From NCBI RefSeq assembly GCF_011397635.1, contig NC_064769.1, forward strand, positions 13,285,207 through 13,349,206: 64,000 nucleotides of DNA, given 5' to 3'. The notes below the pieces were generated by a model, which was not told the DNA's origin, did not search any database, and saw nothing but the letters and a program-made list of their open reading frames with translations. This document shows, one piece after another, positions 32,469 to 45,500 of the stretch. The first letter of the stretch is position 1. Each line of letters begins with the position of its first letter. The position numbers and the translations under genes were made by a program. This stretch comes from Epinephelus fuscoguttatus (lineage: Eukaryota > Chordata > Actinopteri > Perciformes > Serranidae).

Positions 32469-33987
32469 AAGGACAGTTCATCACTAAAATAAAAAACACA
32501 TATTTTCCCTCTTACTTGTAGTGCTATTTATCAATCTAGATTGTTTTGATGTGAGCTACAGAGTGTTGGAGATATTAACCATAGAGATGTCTGCCTTCTC
32601 TCCAATATAATGAAACTAGATGGCACTCACTTTGCGGTGCTCAAAGTGTTAATCTAGTCATAGACAAGAGGCTTGTGCTAAAGGGCACGAGATGGTGGGT
32701 GGTGACAAGGGGTGGAACAACACAGTTTGTAAATAGTTAGCTTTTTTTTTTTTTTTTAGAATTCATTGGCTATCTTAGCATTTTTCAACTTTAATGGACT
32801 GTAAGAAAATATATGAAAAAAGACCCTTACAAGATGTGGATTTAATTAATTCCTCTGATCTGATGTGACCATGTCATCTGGTCAGGTCAAAGTGCAAGTG
32901 TCGTGTCAGCTCATGGGACAGCTAAACCTGGGAAGAGATTTGTGATAGCAGGAGCTAATCAATAGCGTGGACAGGCGGGGAACGACCAGAATATTGTCAG
33001 GACAGTTTTGGATTTTTAGATTTTCAACATATCTTGGACACGCAGGACTTCCACTGCGAGGGCAAAGCCATCGGGATGAAGTTTTATGGCAGCTAATAAT
33101 GGAGAGGTAGAAAAGCAGACATGATGTTATGAGTTGCCCAGGGAATGTGAGTGGTTTCAGCAAACCACAACCATTCAAAAGGAAGTATCAGAATTTTTGG
33201 CACATGCAGTGCAGAGAGGAAATGTGTCTGAGCTGAGGATTGATGGAACCACTGATGTAAGAAAGTCTGAGCAGTTTTCCTGAGCAGTAACTCCTCAACC
33301 CAACGGCCAGAGTAAATGTTCTAATTGTAGATTTCTATAAACCATGGATATGATTTGTACCTTATTACGTAGCGGATATGTTGAAATTTTAGGTTTCAAC
33401 AACGCTGAAGTTAATGTGTGGTTATGTTTAGGCACAAAAACCCCTGGTTATGGTTAGGAACAGATCATGTTTTGGCTTAAAATACCCACTTTTGGTGGCA
33501 TCACCGCGGCAGCAATTTTTTTTACTGAAACAACCAGTTTTGTTTTGATGGTTTCAAACAGTGGTCTGCAGCTGGCAGCCATCTTGCCTAAGCACATGCA
33601 CATATACATAGTCATGTGCGCAGACTGCTACGTAGCACCTGAAAATACGTTCTTGTGCAAATGCTTGTGCTCATGAAAGGCTCAGATGTAATCATTAATG
33701 GTGTCCTCCTCAGCTGAGCTGTAATGTTAGCTAGCTCATTGGTGCTAGGTGAGCTAGCAGTGGATGCACATTTCCTTCTGTGGGGTGATAAGGTTTGCGG
33801 GTATAGTTCAGTAGAAGGAAAATAGTTCCTACATGAAACTGCTCACAAGAAGGTCACAAGAGGGCAGACATCTCTATGGCCAATATCTCCAACACTCAGC
33901 GACTCACACCAAAGTAATCTACATTATAAAGAGAACAGCAAGTAAGAGGCTAAATGTACATTTTTGATTTGTGGATGAACTGTCCCT
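32469..33987. mobile_element. TTAA-flanked element, 1.52 kb, same family as 30530-30998
   Basis: Bounded by TTAA at 32465-32468 and 33988-33991. Left end AAGGACAGTTCATC, right end GATGAACTGTCCCT. About 150 bp of subterminal sequence (TAGAGATGTCTGCCTTCTC and its complement at the other end) matches the 469-bp copy, but the ~1.1-kb interior is different. Confidence 0.8.
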
Positions 33988-34059
33988 TTAACACAAGGGT
34001 GTATTGATTTTACTAATGAGATTTCCACAGTTATCAGAGAACAAGGGGAGTAAAGACAA

Positions 34060-34380
34060 GAGTGCTAAGGTGGTAAGGGGAGAAAGGAGGGGGAGGGATG
34101 AGGAAAATGAGAAAGATTTTCAGGTTAAAGGTCATCTTCCCCTGTGAATAATCCTTCCATTCAAAGCGGAGGAAGGGGAGGATGCTGAGGGGTGGCAGGA
34201 GCGGGCGGGAGGAACGGGGCTTGTTACATCATGACAAGCCCATTCCCCCTCCTCGCTGTCTTTTTCTAGTGCTGATTCAAATCGAATGACTGCATGCTCG
34301 CATGAGCACAGATTGGGCAGAGATGCAAATTCACAGTAAGTCACGTGTGCTCATTCGCATGAAAAAGAAACATCCTTGTT
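34060..34380. other. GC-richer stretch near the putative prune2 5' exon
   Basis: A purine-rich segment with a GGGCGGGAGG box and a CACGTG E-box at about 34342. It may be regulatory; no expression evidence is available. Confidence 0.2.
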
Positions 34381-34781
34381 CCTCCTCTGGAGCCTCTGCC
34401 TAGAACAAGGAAGATGTGATTATATTAACAGCTGCAACAGGGGAAAAAAATGCAGGATGGTTGACTCCTGTACAGATGACACCATGCTGAATCACATGAA
34501 ATATGTACAGTATAAGCACACACACAGATAAAACAAACATACAATGACACACGCTCCTACGTTGCACAATAACAAAATCAGCATCAGCTGTTATGTGCAC
34601 CCTCCATGGAGGATGCTGAGCTGCCTCAGATCCACTTCCACAGCACAGGACCACAGTGCTGATGACAGCAGCCCCTCCCTCACTGTCGCTTCCTGTCTGC
34701 TGGCTGTGAGAAAAAAAAATACAGGAACATATCTCTCTCTGTATTCTTTTTATCATCACAGAATAAAAGCCATCTACTCAC

Positions 34782-35020
34782 CAATGCTGGGGCTTGGGAA
34801 TCTCTTTCCTTTTCCGTTTCAGAGCATGGATCTACTTCCAAGTTCCCTGCCTATTTCCTTTTCTCCCAGCCTCTCGATGGAGATGCTCAGCTTACAAACA
34901 GCTCACAGCTTCCACCATTTTGTGGTCACATGATCTGGGCCATTACCAAATAAGGGCGATCACCTGCTACAACAGCTCTCTGCACAGCAGCTTCCTCAGG
35001 CAGTGCAACTGAATGGAGAT
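34782..35020 (-). other. prune2: Candidate 5' non-coding exon of prune2 short form
   Basis: A strong donor (CATTG|GTGAGT) at 34782 on the - strand closes a stretch with only very short upstream frames, and the next downstream acceptor is the start-codon exon at 31495. The 5' edge is a guess. It would place the promoter near 35-35.1 kb. Confidence 0.35.
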
Positions 35021-36330
35021 ATAGGAGGAGTTGCGTTTGTGTGTCATTATTATCCTCGACTGGAGGGGATAAACTCTGCGTGTATGTGTAGGCGCCGTTT
35101 AGTTATTACTACCCGCGAGGAGTGTAGGACTGCTGTTAATGCCCAACAGTAGATTTGTGAGCCTGACTGTGCAGCTACAACATTTTATTAGCCCTTGGGG
35201 TAAAGGAAAAAAAGCAATAACAATCAGGAACGAGAACATTGTCAGCTTCATGCGTTGATAATATTCACACGCTTTACCACATGCTGGTAAGAAAACAGAG
35301 ACTGATCCAAAGCAAATATCTGATGCTTGCCATTTCACTGTCTATAAAGCAACTTCAAATGTGTCCTTTGTATTCTGCATTAGACTGAACTTTTAAACCC
35401 TTACACAAGAAAACTACTGTACAGCCACAGAGCGGATAAAATCAATAGTACCTAGACAGTCTCTCCTTCCTTGTGGATACAGGCATTGTTCTCCCCACAG
35501 GTCTAACCCGGCTGAGTGACTCTTTTCACTTACCACTGCTCAGTCCCAACAGTAAGACAGGAAGACAGAGACCAGCCTGTCAGACCTTTGCACATTGGTG
35601 ACCATTGTTTAGTACAAAGGTTGTTGCCACCACAGCATGCTAATCAACGTGACCACGCCTGAAGCTACAGCACAGAGTGGACACATCCAAAAACAGCCTT
35701 TGGTTAATCAGCGCCATGCAGCTGCTGTCATATATCATGAAATGGTTTTTCACATACACGTTTTTAATGTAAAAAGTTTTGTGCACAGTTACAAGACAGA
35801 TAAGGAACGATGCATAATCCAGTTTGTTTAACACAAATTACATGTAGTATATTTTAAAAACACATAGAAACATGAACACAAATATAAACTAAGGCACTGT
35901 GGTTCCCGGCAGGCTATTCCCTCCTCCCAGAGCGGTAAAACAGGGTGGGGTACATTCTTAGCAGACAAGACTTCGTCTAACCAGTTTAATACCATTTACT
36001 GACTGTCTATCTATCTAACAGTAATGGTATAACCCCTCTGGTAACAGCTCAAATAACTGACACTGCTGTTCGTTTCTCTCCTGTAGCAATAGAAAATGTG
36101 CTTTTTTACCACTTCTTAAGATATGTCACAAACTGTCAGTGTTTAACAGTGCAGTTACAGTAAGTGTCCCTTACCTGACACTGCTATCTGACTGCCTCTC
36201 TCTGATGTCTTTGAACAAGCTGCAATCGACAGCACACAACAGATAAAATGTCCATAAAAGTGTTACATGTTACTGTATAACCAGGATCCGGGTTCCTAAA
36301 GGTGAACTGTCACTTTATCCTGCGACCTCC
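35021..36330. other. Intergenic region prune2 / G-alpha gene 1
   Basis: No gene was recognised. It should hold the prune2 short-form promoter and the 3' UTR of G-alpha gene 1, whose stop is at 36331. Confidence 0.45.
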
Positions 36331-36521
36331 TTATTCGAGGTTGAATCTTTCAAGGTTCTCTCTGAAGAGTGTGTCTTTGACGGCTCTGAAGACAACCCGG
36401 ATGTTCTCTGTGTCCGTGGCGCAGGTGTAGTGTTTGTAAAGGGCCTTAGGGTGCCCGCTGTGATTCTGCACATACATTTGCAAGATGAACTTTTTCGCAG
36501 CTTCAACGTCACACCGAGGCC
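36331..36521 (-). CDS. G-alpha gene 1, exon 7 (C-terminus)
   Basis: Encodes [53 protein letters not shown] and stop TAA at 36331. The TCAT box is present; the receptor-docking tail is unusual. Confidence 0.95.
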
Positions 36522-39500
36522 CTGTGGAGGCAAAAAAGTGGTCAAAATCAGAGTTCTTGGGGATATAGTATTCTGAAAGATCAATAAGGACAAAGACTGT
36601 GTCTGGAATCACAACACTGTTCGCCTAATATAACAGACACTCTTTAGTTTACTCTATAGTGAATAGTGAAGTGAGATTTCAGGCAGTTAATAGCATAAAG
36701 TAATGTGCATGCAATGGAAAATGTGAATTTGTTCCATAGTGGCATTTCAACGTAGAATACATGCTGGAACTAATAACAAATGTATTCTCGATTAGTTATT
36801 TAATGCACAAAATGTCAGCAGTGGAAAAAGTATTCAGATCCTTTACTTTAAGTACTTACACCACTCAATAAAAATACTCTATTACATGTATAAAGTCCTG
36901 CTTTGAAAACGTATAAAAGTATAATCAGGAAAATGCACTTTATGTATTAAAAGTACTCAGTGCAGAACAATGACCCCTGTGACTGTTACACTATTAACTG
37001 TTATATCATTATATTATTATTGCTCATGCATCAATGTGAAAGCAGGATGTTACTGTTGTTGCTGGTTGAGGTAGAGCTCTATTATATATAAGGCTGCACC
37101 TAAGGATTATTTTCATAATGGATTTATCAAGATTAGGTTGTTGTTTTTTTAAATCCATTGATTGTTTGGTTTGTAAAAATATTTTTAAAATGGTGAGAAA
37201 TGCTGTAACCAAAAGTATAAACCTTAAAAAATAAATAAATATATTGAAAAATTTTAAAGAAAAGAAGGAAATCTTTGCATTTTAGAGCCTTTGTTTCAGC
37301 TCTACTCAGAATACTCAAACAGACACTCAAATAAAATAGCAGAAGGTAGACATGGTGCACTAACTACTAAATAGTGATTTCATTTTCAGCTATGAATGCT
37401 GTTTTAACACAGAGCAGAGCAAAAAGAGATTGCAAGCTTTACCAGTAAATGCCGGGAAGTAGGTTGCCAAATGAGAGTGTGTGATTTTCTCCTCTAGCAA
37501 GTCTGTTTTGTTCAGGAAGAGGATGGTGGAGGACTCTTGGAACCAAGCATATGAGAGGATGGTCTTGAACAAGGCGAGGCTCTCTTTCAGTCGATTCTGT
37601 AGAAGGAGGTGAGAAAAGTCTCAGACAAGCCTCATGTATGGAAATAATTATTGTTTTTAAAGCTAGATTCCAAATGGCACCAAAAGTCAAGAATGAAATC
37701 ATAATTGTGAATGAGACTGAGTTTTGACCTTACATCATTCTCACTCTCGTAAAGGACTTGATCGTACTCGCTGAGGGCCGCCAGAAATATGATGGAGGTG
37801 ACATTCTCAAAACAGTGGATCCATTTCTTCCTCTCTGAACGCTGGCCACCCACATCCACCATCCTAGAGACACATCAGCACTGACTGAAGTTAATGTTAT
37901 AGGAATAGTTTGCTAATTTGTGAAATACACTGATTTGCTTTCTTGCCAAAGGTTAGATGAGAAGATGCTAAATATGAAGCTAGAGCTTAGCTTTATGGGG
38001 TGCCGTTTGTAAAGTGTCTCACGCTGAAAATAACATCAACATTTTGCCACATTTAGCTTCAAACAATGTTTAAAAAAGTATTGTGATTTTTTTAACGTCA
38101 CCTTTTACCACATTTACAGCAATATTTGTTAACTTAGAAATATATTAAATAGTTAAATCTAAATATTAAATGTGGCACCTAAATGTTAAATCTAAATATT
38201 AAATCTAAATCTAAATCTAAATCTAAATGTTAAATCTAAATATTAAATCTAAATCTAAATGCTAAATCTAAATGCTAAATATAAATATAAATCTAAATAT
38301 TAAATCTAAATCTAAATCTAAATCTAAATGTTAAATCTAAATGTTCTGGGTGAAACTAAATATTTAGCTAATATGCAAATTCACACTGCCGGTCACCGGA
38401 AGTACCAAAATAAAAGCTCGAGATGGTCAGACGGTTTATAGAATCAAATAACGAATTAAAACCAACTTATCGGGGGAAATGGACACTTGAACATACATTA
38501 GCGTGATAATAACTACCTAAAATAACAAGAAATGTGTTTGGAGAAATTTTATTTGACGTGTACTTTGAGTTGTTAGTGTCCCTTCGGAGGGATTAACAAC
38601 CTAAACTAAGCTAACAACCGTCAGTTCTTAGCCCCGTTAGCAGTGTCTGTAATGACTCATTAACTCTTAAACGGTCCGTGAAAAAAAATTTTTTTTCCAG
38701 CGGATGTCTTAGTTACAACATGATTGAGCTAGCAAAGCAGTTTTGTGTTGCGATGTGGTATTTATTCAATTTTGGGAAATCACGATGTCTAGAAAGCATC
38801 AGTGGCGCAGCAGCAAAGCTATCAGGACGTCATCTGTTAAATGTCTCCCATTGTCGGATACGACATTAAACTACTCCAGTTAGCTCAATCATGTTGTAAC
38901 TAAGACATCCGCTGGAAAAAATATTTTCTTCACGGACCGTTTAGAGTTAGTGAGTCATTACAGACACCGCTAACGGGGCTAACAGCTAACAGTTAGCCCC
39001 GCTAATCTACGATAACCATGTTATTAATTTCAGACCGTGATAGTAATGTTTGTTCAGTCATAGTGTTTATAGGCTTTACAAACACCAGATTAGTCTAAAC
39101 GGTGATACAGTGACGTGAAAAACGTGAGATGTGCATATATATATATGTTGCTAAACTCCGCTGGTTTTCTACCCGGAAGTATTTGTAAACAACAAGGTGA
39201 TTCCCTCAGAAGGGACACTAACAGCTCAAAGTACACATCAAATAAAATTTCTCCAAACACGTTTCTTGTTATTTTAGGTAGTTATTATCACGCTAATGTA
39301 TGTTCAAGTGTCCATTTCCCCCGATAAGTTGGTTTTAATTCGTTATTTGATTCTATAAACAGTCTGACCATCTCGAGCTTTTATTTTGGTACTTCCGGTG
39401 ACCGGCAGTGTGAATTTGCATATTAGCTAAATATTTAGTTTCACCCAGAACATTTAGATTTAACATTTAGATTTAGATTTAGATTTAGATTTAATATTTA

Positions 39501-42500
39501 GATTTAACATTTATATTTATATTTAGCATTTAGATTTAACATTCAGATTTAGATTTAGATTTAATATTTAGATTTAGATTTAGCATTTAGATTTAGATTT
39601 AATATTTAGATTTAACATTTAGATTTAGATTTAGATTTAGCATTTAGATTTAGATTTAATATTTAGATTTAACATTTAACATTTAGGTGCCACATTTAAT
39701 ATTTAGATTTAACTATTTAATATATTTCTAAGTTAACAAATATTGCTGTAAATGTGGTAAAAGGTGACGTTAAAAAAATCACAATACTTTTTTAAACATT
39801 GTTTGAAGCTAAATGTGGCAAAATGTTGATGTTATTTTCAGCGTGAGACACTTTACAAACGGCACCCCATATAGCTTAGCATATGGGAACAAATAGCATG
39901 GCTCTGTCCAAAGCTAAAAAAAAAAAAAATCTGTTTACTGGTACCTCCAAAGCTCACTAAATAACATGAGTATTTACCTAATTAACCAAAAAAAAAAAAA
40001 AAAATAGAGCGTGTTAAATAGTGAGCTATTAGCTTTTATATCTAAACTTTGGACATAGCCAGGCCATTTCTTACAGTTTTCAATCTTAACGCTAGGCTAA
40101 AGCTAGCTTTATGTTTAGCCTACAGACTTGAGAGTGGTATCAATCTTCTCATCCAACTATTAGCAATATAAAATATAAAATGTTGAACTACTTCTTTAAC
40201 TGCTGCCCTCTCTGAGCTTGTTATAGTGCCAAATAGTTTCACCAAATCCACAAATTTCCTTAGTGAAGTTTGAAAACATCAAGGAAATATGGGGATTTGA
40301 GGTCACTGCTGGGTGCAAAAACCAAATCAGGGTTTCTGTTTTTCTTTGTGTTGTTTTAGTCCGAAAACCTGCCAAATGTTTGCAAAGTTTTTCGATTTTC
40401 CTTATATTTTTGCCGTGGCAGGTAATAAATATAACACCCTACCTGAAGATAACTTTGGAAAGGTCAAAGGGGTACTCTATGATGCCCGTGGTGGGGACCC
40501 TGACCCTCAGGATGTCCTGCAGGGTGGGGATGTAAAACTGGGCTGTGATTCTGTCCAAGTCGCTCAGGTAACTGAAAAGTAAACAATGAATCCACTTTAT
40601 TACAGTGCTTGGATAAAAGGGAACATCATACAGAGATCTGCACTTATTACATGCACATTAACAATTACATTTTATCAGTATGAATCCACACGCTTAAAAT
40701 CGAGTTGATGAATGCAAAATAAAGTTCTCTGGTTTATGAAAATGACATAAAACACGTAAAAGTCTTACTATTTGGCAGAGTCAGATAACTGGAATTCCCT
40801 CCTGCGGTCGTAGCACCTTTGAATACCGTGGTCATTCCACACTCGCCTAATGGCGTCCACCTGCCAAGCCTCCAAAGTGGACACCTGGTCTGCCTCCACT
40901 TGGCTCAGCTTCTGTGCGTGGCTCTGATTCACATACAAGATATCCACAAGGGATTTTTCTAAACACAAACTTTCAATCTTTGACTGACCTATTAATAGAC
41001 CATTAGCAGGACAAGAACTGTGACAGAACTCTATCTAGAACTAGGTGGATTTTGTGGAAACCAACTCTGATGTGGTAAAAGTGTTTTTCTGGCGATGTGG
41101 CTCTATGGGTGGTCAGTCAGTTGGTTGTGTATCCACCACTTCGGTCCAGACAAAAATATCTCAACAATTACTACATGGCTTGCCATGAAATTTTTGTACA
41201 GACACTGACTGTCCCCATTCTAATGACTTTGGTGGTTGCCTGACTTCTTCTCCAGCACCACCATAACGTTGACATTTGTAGTTTTGAGGGAAATGCCTGA
41301 ACGTTCCTCGTTATCAGTCAAAATTTTAATGGAGGTAACCTACAAATCTAATGACATTCCCAGTAACTCCAGCTGTACCCTGTGTTTACTGCCAATTACC
41401 AAATGTTAGCATGCTAACACGCAGGGGCGGGCTGGGGTTGAAATTCAGCCTGGGAGCTTGGTTTGGAGAGGCCTTTTTTCCGATCGCACGACAGATGCAA
41501 GTGGAACCGTAATTTTAACACAAATACTTTATTTGCAGTATAAAAACAATCTAATGATATTAACCCTATGGGCCCAAGGCCTTTTTGGGGGTATTTTTCC
41601 TGCCTTTACTTTTAAGCTCATATCACAGTCATTATAAAGGCTACATACACATGCTATATCTTGTTTGTTTTTTCAGGACAATCTGGGCTAACCAGATTTG
41701 CCATCATGCCATGTCCTTCTATGTGCCTGTATTTTATATTAATTTTTACATCAATGATAAAGCAAATCTGTGTTACTAAATTCTTACATTTCTACATGTA
41801 TCTCACCATAGCAAGTTGGAAAATGACATGCTGCCATATATGAAGAGGGGAGACTCTCTGGAATCTGGCAATATAAGAACCATGATGGTGGGACATTCTG
41901 TCACTTCACAGTTGTACAAAACATGTGGTTTGTGCCAGGCGGACATGATTGCCAATATGTTTTCATTATTGCAAGAAATTCCATTGACTCATTCACAAGT
42001 CAAAAAGGTGAAATGTGCTGGTCTTGTCATACAAAGTTTGATGGAGTGTCAACTGGACAATATGGAGATATTTACATCTTGAAAGCCGGACTACAAATGT
42101 GGATAGACAGGGAGAAACACACACAAGCCTCAGACGTGGTAAGATATGATATTCCTCACTATATGAAGTGACTGATAACAAGATCTGTATAATGGATTGT
42201 AAAGAAATTTGTCAGGTTTTTATTTTGTAGACAATTGATCTGGATTTATAGCATGATGGGATGACAGCACAATGATGTGTGTGGTATCACTGGAAAGCTC
42301 TGCTCCTGAGCTTTCATGTGATATGCGAGGCATTTCTGTGCGAGCCTGTATTCGCAGGTAATCCATCCAAGAGTAATGTGTGTGCAAAGCTATATGAAAG
42401 CTCTGTTATTCTTGATTTTAGTGTAAATTTATAATTTGTTTTCGCTGTGAAAACTGTGGACAACCGACAAGTGCTTGGTCTTGTCGGAAAGCTGCCGTTC

Positions 42501-45500
42501 CGCTGTTTCACGTGATATGCGTGGCTTCTCGCTATGACGAACGGTCGCGGAGCAGGTGTGAATTTGGACGCACTGCTAATTTACCCCGCTCCTCTTTCTT
42601 TTTTCTTTTTTTTTTTTTTAAACAGGAAAATAACAGTTTAATGACTGAGCGGCTGAGCCAATCACATTTCAATAGAAACAAGGATCAGCTCAAATTAGGA
42701 GGGGCCGCTCGTATCTCCCCTTAATATGCAAAATATTAGATTGCCCCAGTCTGACGTTCCACTCTGTGCAACCTGCAACTGCAAGGGCAGGCTGCTGCGG
42801 TCAACCGCGGCTGCATTTTATGGGGTAAAAAAAAAAACGTTCCGACCACCGGCTGGTTCGGCCTGGAACAGACCGGCCATTCGGGAATACTCCCGAACCT
42901 CCCTATGGCCAGCCCGCCCCCTGCTAACATGCCAAATTAAGATGATGAACATGTTAAACAGCCTGCTAAACCTCAGCGTGATAGCACTGTCATTGTTAGC
43001 ATGTTAGCGCGGTGATGTTAGCTCAAAGCACAGCCTCACAGAGGTTAAACTCTTTGTTAGTCTTGTTAACCGGGAGAGGTGTGGACTCAAATCACATGAC
43101 TTGGACTAAAGTCAGACTCGGGTATCAAATTTGATTTTGACTCAAGTTGATAAAATCAAAAAAAGAATCAAAACTCTACTTGGACTTTAACAACAATGGG
43201 CCTCATTCACTCATATGTGCATAGAAAAATTCTTACCCTGCACATTTGATAAGTGCACATGCAAAATAATTGTCGAATTCATGACACGTGCGCACTGGCT
43301 GTTGTTTTTTCATTTCATTTTTTAACACCGTGCATATGTTGGTGAATCATAATCATTCTAAATTGATAGGTCCGTGCCTGCTATCTGCAATCAGGGTACT
43401 GATGCTGCCACACCCTCAAGTTGTTTCTATGCACATATCAAGGCCCCGACGCACCAGTGTGGGACCTTCAGTGATCGTCTGTCAATGTGAGGGCAGTCGG
43501 AAACAGCTGATAAGCCGTTCGTCATTCTCTTCAAACATGTTCGAACATGTCAGTCTCTGATGCATTCTCTCCTGAAGGCCAAGATTGTGATATCTTAGTT
43601 AGATAGTTAGATATGGCATTTTAACACCTGCATCTTTGCAACAGAGATCATCTTTGATATACCCTCCATGCCTATTAATAGGCTACCAATTAGCCAAATG
43701 CCTACAAATGGAGATATGCACAACTTTTATACAGTTAAAAACTGGGACACTCCGTTTTCATAGATACATTTTTAAATTCATAATGAAAGGTTGCCGGTTT
43801 CATAGTTATATGACATTTGACTGATGCATTAGTGAATTAATGATTTTAAATAGTGTCTATTAAAGCCTTTTAAATTAATATGGTGTTACGCATTTAACTG
43901 AAAGCTGTATGTTTACATTTTCTAAGACAGCCTTTATCATCTGAGCGTATGCCTGGTCTGAGGCACTTCTAAATTTGTTTGCAGAGTATGAAAAAATTCA
44001 GGTAAGAAAATGTTGATGAATCCCGGATATCTACTATAGTATTAGTACGCACGGTTTAAACACAAGTTTGTGCATACTTGTTTAGGACTTGGGACTTGCC
44101 CGTCTTAACCTGGGACTTGAATTAGGAGTTGAGTGCAAAGACTTACTTGTGACTTTCAAGACAATGATTCGTTCCCACCTCTGTTAACCAGTCAGTGACA
44201 CACTGAACTTTATGGCATGCTACATAAAACATTAGCATTATCTTTTTGAAAAACCTGCAGAGTTTCTCACAGTGTTCTGGTCATCGATGTAGTCAATCTT
44301 TAGAGTCTCCATGGCGTTGATCAGGGCCTGGATGGCTGTGACGATGTTCTGAAACACTAGCCGAGTGAAACCTTTCCTGTCAGCTTCACTGTACCCACTG
44401 CCATGGATGATCCTCATCTGTTTGATGAAAGTGCTCTTCCCACTTTCACCAGTCCCTAGGCAAATGAGATGAATGAGACCGAAGGATGAAAAATGGAATA
44501 TGATCAAAGCAATGCTAGAAATAGGCCAAGCACAAAAAAAATCATCTGAACATCAATCAGTTGCAGCTAAACTGGATTTTGGCAACAAAACAACAACAAA
44601 AAGGCTTTATTCTTGAGAATGCAAGAACATTTTCAGAAGTTAATGTTTCACAGTTTTTTTTCCCCAAGCCATAGATGTGACTATGCGTACGTGAGTAGGT
44701 GGATATACTTGGTTTCTTCAGGTATAGCTCAAGCTGGCAACCTTTCATTTGTTTGTTCAAACACTTCAGTGCTAATGTTGTTACTCAGATATAACAGTAT
44801 ATATGTATGGGGGTATAACATCCAAGCTAGTTCTTGTCATATGCACAACACAGAAGCAGTCGCTGCCAGTAAAAAAAGATCTCAGGCTCCCTTTAACAAT
44901 GCTCAAACAAAATGTATATGTATATATTTTAAAGTAAAAAAAATATAAATGAGAATATACATTGGAAAATAGTGCAGAGGTTAAAATATAGGGATAAAAT
45001 ATTACATATAAAAGAATTGCAGGGTTTCCCACCCAATGATTTATTTGTGATGGCCCAGCACGACAACATCATTTGCCGCTACATTATGATTTTCTGTTTT
45101 TTGGAGCTGGACCATAGAGCAAAAGTGAAACTAAACCGTTCATTGCGCTGGGTCTAAAAGTTTGCATGCTCTCGCCTCATCAGCCCTGATCGGATCAACT
45201 AGTCAGTTATCAATCCCCCAACCCCCCACCACACATAAATTCTTATTCTGTGGGAAATACTGAGTATTATACACATTAGACTCACAAGTCAGTCTTTAGA
45301 CGCTTTGCTTAACTAAAGACTGATGTCTTTCTCCCTGATTTTCTGTTTAGATGGGCGGATACAATTTCAGAGTTTAAGTTTCTGACTAGAAACACGCGGT
45401 AGCGGTACAAAATGGCTCAAGTCACTGTAAGTCCTTCATTTCCACAATCTTGTGGACTGAGCACACATTTGATAAAACGTAGTTACATCTCTCGGCATCC

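Noticed and set aside
34400-34759. 119-residue - strand frame as a prune2 upstream coding exon
   Set aside because: No similarity to PRUNE2, no clean acceptor/donor in the right phase; treated as non-coding.
41816-42171. Two overlapping open frames inside the hAT-like element
   Set aside because: No transposase, zinc-finger or hAT dimerisation motifs could be recognised and no splice context supports them.
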